Assembly: GCA_964550845.1 (NCBI GenBank)
Contig: CAZKAD010000001.1
Coordinates: forward strand, 1-64,000
DNA: 64,000 nucleotides
Source: CAYTKU01 sp964550845
GTDB taxonomy: Bacteria; Patescibacteriota; Patescibacteriia; Magasanikbacterales; UBA922
Direction of reading: 5' to 3'
In this document: one piece after another, positions 59,098-64,000 of the stretch
Position numbering within the stretch: the first letter of the stretch is position 1
Layout of the letters: every line of letters starts with the position of its first letter
Notes under the pieces: model-generated
Told to the model about the DNA's origin: nothing
Database searches by the model: none
The model's input: the letters and a program-made list of their open reading frames with translations, nothing else
Made by a program: the position numbers and the translations under genes

Positions 59098-60534
59098 ATG
59101 AGTATTCGAGCTGGCTGCCGAATTCCATCAAAAGGGTTATTAATTAATTTAGATACCAAAGAGATTCTTAATTTCTCAGATCATCTTAACTTGAACATAG
59201 GAGGCATCTATGATTACTCACCTCAACGGAAATGCGGATCTCTTGATTTCCCGTCCGATGATGAAATAAAAGGATACAATATGGTTTGTTACAATGGCAA
59301 ACTTGATAAGTTTGCCACAATGACTAGAAAATATATTTATTTCTGGGATCTTTCCACAATTAGAGAAAAGGTTCCTTATCAGAGATGCAAACGTCCATCC
59401 TCACCATGTGTGAATTTCGGATATCTTGATAATGAATGTGTAATTGTGCTTGAAGACGAATCTTACAAAGATATTTATACCTTATACACTTACAAAACAA
59501 ATTTTGTTGGACAAAAGCTTGAATTAATTGCCAAGATTCCAACCGAATGTGATAATATTGTGACAGATGGAAATCAAATTATAGTCGGTGACGAACATTC
59601 TTCGGTTTACTCAATTTTTGAATTTGATGAAAAACAGAGATTGATATTTAGTGACGTCATTCAAGTTGAACAACCTGACCATTTAATAACTAGTATTTGT
59701 ACGCCGAAGTTTCAGGTATTTCTATCAAATTTTCAAATGCAGATTCGCTGTAAAATCGGTAACTTTTCTACTCGAACAAGTAGCACCGTCCAAGATGCTG
59801 ATCCAACTACATTATATGTTATTCGAACATATAATGTAGTTGGATCAGCATCTTCAATAATCCATTTCAACTCGTTCAATCACGATAATTTCGACTTTAT
59901 TATCATCGCCAATGATTACGGTTTTGACGACGAATCTAATTTCGAGGATATTGATGAATTTTGGGATAATTATACTCCTTTGAATATCTATCGAATAAAT
60001 CTCCCAAATAAAGAGATTATTCAAATCGACGAAGAAGTCGATTACTGGGAAAATAATGATCAATTTCGAGCAGCTAGACAAATAGTTCATTATCCGGCTC
60101 ATGATTTTTTAATCCTCCAAAGAGATGTTATCGAAATATGGAATCTTTTTCCTATGTTTAAGCTGTGGGCATCTGATCAAATGTTCGATAAATGGGAAAA
60201 GATTGCAATTACCAATAAACTCGAAGCAACTGGAATCACCCATGGTGTTCAAAAAACAACCATCTTTCTTGCACCATGCATTTTTGCAAATCTGATTGCA
60301 TCAGGGTTATTTGAATTAAACAAGGAGGAAATTTTAACTTCCTTTTTACAAAAAGATTTGTATGATCCTCGTTTGTTAATGACGATTTGGTCTTTTGTTT
60401 ACGAGCCAAGATTGGCAAGTGGAGATTACCAGATTAATGAAATCTCTTCAGATGATGATTCCTTAAATGAAGATGAAGATTCGTTCTTCCGTCTACGATC
60501 CATGATTGTCGAATGGAGATTACCAGATCAATAA
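59098..60534 (+). CDS. Beta-propeller-like protein with LYDPRLL tail
   Basis: 478 residues. The body is a series of strands typical of a propeller (FATMTRKYIYFWDLS, CVIVLEDESYKDIYTLYTY, FLILQRDVIEIWNLF), each with a WD-like end. Near residue 415 is FLQKDLYDPRLLMTIWSFVY, the shared tail, followed by an acidic extension. It is a longer relative of the protein at 21801. A perfect 29-bp inverted repeat lies inside the coding region at 59792-59854. The function is unknown; the tail may be a protein-binding helix. Confidence 0.75.
   Translation: MSIRAGCRIPSKGLLINLDTKEILNFSDHLNLNIGGIYDYSPQRKCGSLDFPSDDEIKGYNMVCYNGKLDKFATMTRKYIYFWDLSTIREKVPYQRCKRPSSPCVNFGYLDNECVIVLEDESYKDIYTLYTYKTNFVGQKLELIAKIPTECDNIVTDGNQIIVGDEHSSVYSIFEFDEKQRLIFSDVIQVEQPDHLITSICTPKFQVFLSNFQMQIRCKIGNFSTRTSSTVQDADPTTLYVIRTYNVVGSASSIIHFNSFNHDNFDFIIIANDYGFDDESNFEDIDEFWDNYTPLNIYRINLPNKEIIQIDEEVDYWENNDQFRAARQIVHYPAHDFLILQRDVIEIWNLFPMFKLWASDQMFDKWEKIAITNKLEATGITHGVQKTTIFLAPCIFANLIASGLFELNKEEILTSFLQKDLYDPRLLMTIWSFVYEPRLASGDYQINEISSDDDSLNEDEDSFFRLRSMIVEWRLPDQ
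59792..59854. repeat. Perfect 29-bp inverted repeat inside a gene
   Basis: AAGATGCTGATCCAACTACA+TTATATGTT (59792-59820) is the exact reverse complement of 59826-59854, with ATTCG between. It is coding (DADPTTLYVI and RTYNVVGSASS) and open. A palindrome of this length in a gene is unusual. Confidence 0.95.
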
Positions 60535-60660
60535 AATCTCTTTAAATGCCGATTCTCTAAACGATAATGAAGATTGACATCATCTTTTAGTATTATTTAT
60601 CTCTCGAGATAGATAAAATGATTTTATTATGCGTTCTCAAAAGTAAAGACGTTCCATCCC

Positions 60661-61323
60661 ATGAATATCGATTTGTTTGACAAATTTCCTTTATCATGTC
60701 TAAAATTTAGCGGATCAATTCGGGCCCGTTATGAAAACTTTGATCAATTTGTTCAGCTTTGTTCCATTATTGCTGAGAAAAAACAGTATCACACTATACA
60801 TTTCAATCAAGAAGATGCCCGAAAAACTAATTTTACTGATATTTCAATTCAATATCATTCGATAAAGAGGATTAATGAAGTTTGTTATTCATCTGAGATG
60901 AACGTATTAAAAATAAAGAAAACAATTTTAGGCATTCGATACATCAACATCGATAATCTTGATGTACTGCAAAAATTACTTCAGTCACCTACGTTGTATC
61001 CTGGAGCTACATTGGACATTGATATTGATTTAGATTATGAATCAAGCAACGAAACGAAAAATATAAGCACTAAAAATGAATTGGCTGTATTGGACATGAT
61101 GATTCAGTCAGAATCACCATTGAGGAATCTTGATATTAAATATTATGTTGGCAATCTTGGTGGAATGAGAGAATTGAATATCAGTAGCTTACTCCGATTG
61201 ATGCAGTTTGTTTGCTGCGGGTTGAATCTACGTGATTATTCTACATGGTCTTCCTTTCTAACTCGAGAATTATATGATCCGAGAATACTTAGTTTAATTG
61301 CGAAATTTGCATTTTGCATGTAA
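60661..61323 (+). CDS. LYDPRLL-tail family protein 1
   Basis: 220 residues. It has a beta/alpha body beginning LKFSGSIRARYENFDQFVQL, a LLRLMQFVCCGLN helix near residue 178, and the tail FLTRELYDPRILSLIAKF. The same order appears in the next three genes (SELVGTIKTISRSGEEFVKL; LMKIICLGL; FLTRELYDPRLL), so this is the most diverged member of a tandem array. The function is unknown. Confidence 0.75.
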   Translation: MNIDLFDKFPLSCLKFSGSIRARYENFDQFVQLCSIIAEKKQYHTIHFNQEDARKTNFTDISIQYHSIKRINEVCYSSEMNVLKIKKTILGIRYINIDNLDVLQKLLQSPTLYPGATLDIDIDLDYESSNETKNISTKNELAVLDMMIQSESPLRNLDIKYYVGNLGGMRELNISSLLRLMQFVCCGLNLRDYSTWSSFLTRELYDPRILSLIAKFAFCM

Positions 61324-61332
61324 AATTGATTT
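61322..61332 (+). promoter_or_regulatory. AAAATTGATTT promoter-like element
   Basis: TAAAATTGATTTCTCTTCG starts at the stop codon of the previous gene and lies 40-50 bp upstream of the ATG at 61372. Confidence 0.5.
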
Positions 61333-61371
61333 CTCTTCGAGATAAAAACAATTTATATTATAATTATAGTA

Positions 61372-62034
61372 ATGTTTTCAAACTTACATGAAATAAAATC
61401 AGAATTAGTTGGTACAATTAAAACTATTTCTCGATCAGGTGAAGAGTTTGTCAAACTTTGCGATCAACTTCAACATCTAAATCGTCATACTATTTATTTT
61501 TCGACTAATTTTCGATGGTATGCTAATGTTGATGAAAAATTGGAAGATTTTGAGGACTACGATAGCATTTTTTCTCTTACGATCATTGAATTTGGGACTC
61601 AAAATCAATTTGAATTTGAAGCTAAAACTGCCATCTTCAGAAATAAATGTGTTGAACAAATTCCCCGAATTAACCATATTGATCTCTGGCATGCAGAAGA
61701 AATGAATTATCAACTTAATTGCCCTGGTGCAACAGTCGAACATCATTATCGTTCGGGACATAAGAAGGAGATTCATAAAAATTATTTCATACTGCTTCAT
61801 GATCTCCTCAAATCAGAATCGATGTTGCGCAATTTGAACAATGTGGTAACCACGAAAAATGCCATTCGAATCACAGAACTTCTCTCTTTAATGAAAATCA
61901 TTTGTCTTGGGCTTGTAGATGAGAGCGATTTGAATTCTTTTTTAACTCGAGAATTGTATGATCCTCGATTGTTAATTACGATTGCCGAATTTACAGATCA
62001 ACATTCGATTTTAATCAGCGTCAGCCCTTTTTGA
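61372..62034 (+). CDS. LYDPRLL-tail family protein 2
   Basis: 220 residues. N-terminal block ELVGTIKTISRSGEEFVKLC, a middle with repeated beta strands (DSIFSLTIIEFGTQNQFEFE), a conserved CPGATVEHHYRS segment, ESMLRNLNNV, the LMKIICLGL helix and FLTRELYDPRLLITIAEF. Very similar to the proteins at 62091 and 62842. The function is unknown; no catalytic motif or membrane helix. Confidence 0.8.
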   Translation: MFSNLHEIKSELVGTIKTISRSGEEFVKLCDQLQHLNRHTIYFSTNFRWYANVDEKLEDFEDYDSIFSLTIIEFGTQNQFEFEAKTAIFRNKCVEQIPRINHIDLWHAEEMNYQLNCPGATVEHHYRSGHKKEIHKNYFILLHDLLKSESMLRNLNNVVTTKNAIRITELLSLMKIICLGLVDESDLNSFLTRELYDPRLLITIAEFTDQHSILISVSPF

Positions 62035-62050
62035 TGTTTAAAAACAAAAA

Positions 62051-62080
62051 TGATTTCTCTCTTCTCGAAGAGAGGAAAAA
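62051..62080 (+). promoter_or_regulatory. Conserved leader hairpin, copy 1
   Basis: TGATTTCTCTCTTCTCGAAG followed by AGAGGAAAA: an 8-bp stem (CTCTCTTC/GAAGAGAG) placed 11-40 bp before the ATG at 62091. The same sequence precedes the next two paralogues. Confidence 0.65.
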
Positions 62081-62090
62081 TAACAATCTC

Positions 62091-62801
62091 ATGTTATCTT
62101 CTCTAAAAGAATCGGGACTTGAACTCGTCGGAACATTAAAAATTGTTTCACGCAGTTGTGATGATTTTGTCAAACTGTGCCAACAATTTGACAATCTTTA
62201 TTTTCATCGCCTCTCTTTTTCGGACAATTTCGAATCATATGTACAAGAGGACAGTAGATTGATCGATTTTGAAGATCAAGACGAAATCTTTGCTCTCACG
62301 GTCGTTCAGTTCTTATCAGAATCGGAATATAAATTTAAGGTAAATAGTTATATTTTCGGAAATGAATGTAATTATCAGATTCCGAATGTTTCTGAAGTTG
62401 AACTTTGGGAAGAAAAAGAAATTGATTGTGACTTTGATTGCCCGAATGCGAGAGTTATTCACAATTATTTTCCTCGATTTGGATTGGAAGTAAATTCTGG
62501 AAAAATCTCAAGAAGTCAGGAGGTTTGTAAAAATTATTTAGTGATGCTTCAACGACTACTCACTTCGGAATCGAGATTGAGAAACTTAGACAATGTAGTG
62601 GACCGTTTTAATCATCGAATAAGAGAATTACTGCAATTAATGAGACTTATTTGTCTTGGGCTGAATGAAGAGAATTCAAATTCGTCCTTTCGGGACTCGA
62701 ATATTTTGTCTACCTTTTTGGTCAAAGATTTGTATGATCCTCGATTGCTGATTCTTATTGCACAATTTGTTGACCAATATTCAATTGTCTTTCAAAACTG
62801 A
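62091..62801 (+). CDS. LYDPRLL-tail family protein 3
   Basis: 236 residues from the ATG at 62091 (MLSSLKESGLELVGTLKIVS), chosen because it aligns with the starts of its paralogues and follows the conserved leader; the frame is open further upstream. It shares the DDFVKLC block, the EIFALTVVQFLSES strands, the ESRLRNLDNVV segment, LMRLICLGL and FLVKDLYDPRLLILIAQF. It has a longer linker around residue 165. Confidence 0.8.
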   Translation: MLSSLKESGLELVGTLKIVSRSCDDFVKLCQQFDNLYFHRLSFSDNFESYVQEDSRLIDFEDQDEIFALTVVQFLSESEYKFKVNSYIFGNECNYQIPNVSEVELWEEKEIDCDFDCPNARVIHNYFPRFGLEVNSGKISRSQEVCKNYLVMLQRLLTSESRLRNLDNVVDRFNHRIRELLQLMRLICLGLNEENSNSSFRDSNILSTFLVKDLYDPRLLILIAQFVDQYSIVFQN

Positions 62802-62827
62802 TTTCTCTCTTCTCGAAGAGAGGAAAA
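62794..62827 (+). promoter_or_regulatory. Conserved leader hairpin, copy 2
   Basis: AAAACTGATTTCTCTCTTCT followed by CGAAGAGAGGAAAA. It begins before the stop codon of the upstream paralogue and ends 15 bp before the ATG at 62842. Confidence 0.65.
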
Positions 62828-62841
62828 TTATTATTTCAGTT

Positions 62842-63528
62842 ATGTTCCCTGCTCTCAGCGAATTAAATCCCGAATTAATCGGAACATTTAAAATCGTCTC
62901 CCGATCAAGTGAAGATTTTATTAAACTTTGTCACAAGCTGCAGAATCAATCTCATCATATAATCTCCTTTTCGGAGAATTTTCAATCATGTATTGAAGAT
63001 GACGAAAGATTGATCAATTTTGAAAACCAAAATGAAATTTTCGCCCTTACGGTGCTTGAATTCAGATCAGAAAATCAATTTCAATTAGATGTTGAGACCT
63101 TTATTTTCCGTCAGCAATGCGATTCACAAATTCCTGGTGTTTCCACGATTGAACTTTGGAGTGAAATGGAAATTAATTACCAATTTGATTGTCCCGGTGC
63201 AACGGTGGTTCATCGTTACTTTCCTTCACGTCAGAAAAATAGAATGACTGGTAAAACTACATTGATACCGCAAAGTAAAAAGTATTTCCAAATGTTGCAA
63301 AGGTTTCTTCTTTCTGAGTCGCCTTTCCGTAACTTGAATAATGTAATTCCTCCTTATGATAGTGTTTCAGTCTCAGAACTCCTTCATTTAATGAGAATTA
63401 CTTGTCTCGGTCTTGTGGATGATGGGATAATGAACTACTTTTTAACTCGTGAATTGTACGATCCTCGATTGCTATATTTGATTGCGAAGTTTGGAGATAC
63501 TTATTCAATTGTGGGGGAATTGGAGTAA
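62842..63528 (+). CDS. LYDPRLL-tail family protein 4
   Basis: 228 residues from the ATG at 62842 (MFPALSELNPELIGTFKIVS), chosen by alignment to the paralogues. The blocks EDFIKLC, EIFALTVLEFRSENQ, CPGATVVHRYFPS, ESPFRNLNNV, LMRITCLGL and FLTRELYDPRLLYLIAKF are in the shared order. It is closest to proteins 2 and 3. The function is unknown. Confidence 0.8.
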   Translation: MFPALSELNPELIGTFKIVSRSSEDFIKLCHKLQNQSHHIISFSENFQSCIEDDERLINFENQNEIFALTVLEFRSENQFQLDVETFIFRQQCDSQIPGVSTIELWSEMEINYQFDCPGATVVHRYFPSRQKNRMTGKTTLIPQSKKYFQMLQRFLLSESPFRNLNNVIPPYDSVSVSELLHLMRITCLGLVDDGIMNYFLTRELYDPRLLYLIAKFGDTYSIVGELE

Positions 63529-63580
63529 TCAGAGCAATAGAAGTAATCGGAGTAATCGGAGTAATCGGAGTAATCAGAGT
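63526..63580. repeat. 9-bp tandem repeat
   Basis: Repeated GGAGTAATC units (with CAGAGTAATC variants) directly after the stop of protein 4, partly overlapping its last codons. Confidence 0.8.
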
Positions 63581-63615
63581 AAAACTGATTTTCTCTCTTC
63601 TCGAAGAGAGGAAAA
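63581..63615 (+). promoter_or_regulatory. Conserved leader hairpin, copy 3
   Basis: AAAACTGATTTTCTCTCTTC followed by TCGAAGAGAGGAAAA, ending 3 bp before the ATG at 63619. Confidence 0.65.
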
Positions 63616-63618
63616 GTA

Positions 63619-64000
63619 ATGTCTTTTTTCAAAGATATAGATCCATCAGAGTTTACATCTCTTACAGCAGAGTTAAAGTTTAGTACATTTGAAAGATTAG
63701 TTCATTTCATTCAACAAAGTAAAACTGAAAACTCTTATATCACCTTAACTTTTAACCGGAGTATCACTGATACATTTGAGGCTAATGCTGAAGTTTGTAG
63801 ATATTCAGATTCATCTTTCGTCATTCATATACATGTCGAATTGAAAGAAGGTCAATCCTTAACTATTCCAAATATAGACGAAGTAAACATCGATCTTAAA
63901 TATTTATCCACTAAACCCGACATTGATTTTCCGCAAGCAATAGTAAAATTACTTTGTGATAGTTCAAGTAGAAATCAACTTGAACCAAAAGCTTTATCCA
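63619..64000 (+). CDS. Probable further paralogue, cut by the window end
   Basis: Open from the ATG at 63619 (MSFFKDIDPSEFTSLTAELK) to the edge, 127 codons without a stop. The start follows the same leader as its neighbours. The segment TAELKFSTFERLVHFIQQ parallels the ELIGTFKIVSRSSEDFIKL block of the other members, and a strand-rich middle follows. The C-terminal tail lies outside the window, so membership is likely but not complete. Confidence 0.65.
   Translation, partial: MSFFKDIDPSEFTSLTAELKFSTFERLVHFIQQSKTENSYITLTFNRSITDTFEANAEVCRYSDSSFVIHIHVELKEGQSLTIPNIDEVNIDLKYLSTKPDIDFPQAIVKLLCDSSSRNQLEPKALS

Noticed and set aside
1..64000. tRNA or other RNA genes
   Set aside because: I saw no convincing cloverleaf in the short spacers by eye; a tRNAscan run would decide.

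Overview
The window is a dense, intron-free, AT-rich stretch of a nucleocytoplasmic large DNA virus (Nucleocytoviricota), or of a scaffold from one. It has about 65 genes on both strands with short spacers. The viral hallmarks are family B DNA polymerase (24165-27122), a D6/D11-type SNF2-like helicase (8138-11179), RPB5 (7208-7726), a TBP-like protein (33171-34019), an Erv1/Alr thiol oxidoreductase (15942-16526), an F10-like virion kinase (47003-48727), ribonucleotide reductase small subunit (30617-31594), a FEN1-like nuclease (50828-51862) and a zincless Fpg/Nei glycosylase (12779-13615). A putative H2B-H2A histone doublet and the compact DNA polymerase point weakly to the Marseillevirus/Pithovirus side of the phylum; that placement is inference. 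A run of exactly 100 N (19287-19386) inside a tandem repeat suggests a scaffolded, possibly metagenomic, assembly.

Layout. 1-8 kb: unknown proteins, a ligase-fold protein, a tandem pair of paralogues, RPB5. 8-19 kb: helicase, a possibly lipidated protein, DNA glycosylase, histone-like doublet, Erv1, M23 peptidase, RecB-like/RNase H-like nuclease. 19-31 kb: dsRNA-binding-like protein, Cys/His-motif protein, membrane AAA protein, DNA polymerase, two large kinase-related proteins, RNR R2. 31-37 kb: RBR-like RING protein, Nudix, TBP-like, membrane metalloprotease, zinc-ribbon proteins. 37-47 kb: intein-bearing kinesin, Atg8-like protein, methyltransferase, lipase, two kinases (one fused to a cyclin-like domain), MESH1-like HD protein, MazG-like pyrophosphatase. 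47-58 kb: F10-like kinase, three membrane-anchored proteins, FEN1, Cys/His-motif protein, SAP-kinases, a frameshifted DHH phosphoesterase, a membrane-anchored nuclease. 58-64 kb: serine recombinase and a tandem array of paralogues ending in a shared LYDPRLL tail.

The most striking locus is 37.6-40.7 kb. A kinesin-1-like motor has its ATP-binding P-loop interrupted by a 159-residue mini-intein. It is divergently arranged, 151 bp away, with a gene for an Atg8/LC3/GABARAP-like protein that keeps the terminal Phe-Gly followed by a removable tail. Together they suggest manipulation of host microtubule transport and autophagy membranes, which is inference.

Spacers carry two signals. One is an AAAATTGATTT-like element upstream of many starts, resembling the mimivirus early promoter. 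The other is a family of short hairpins, many flanked by TTAAAC, whose arms change together between copies and whose TTAA often supplies the stop codon of the adjacent gene.
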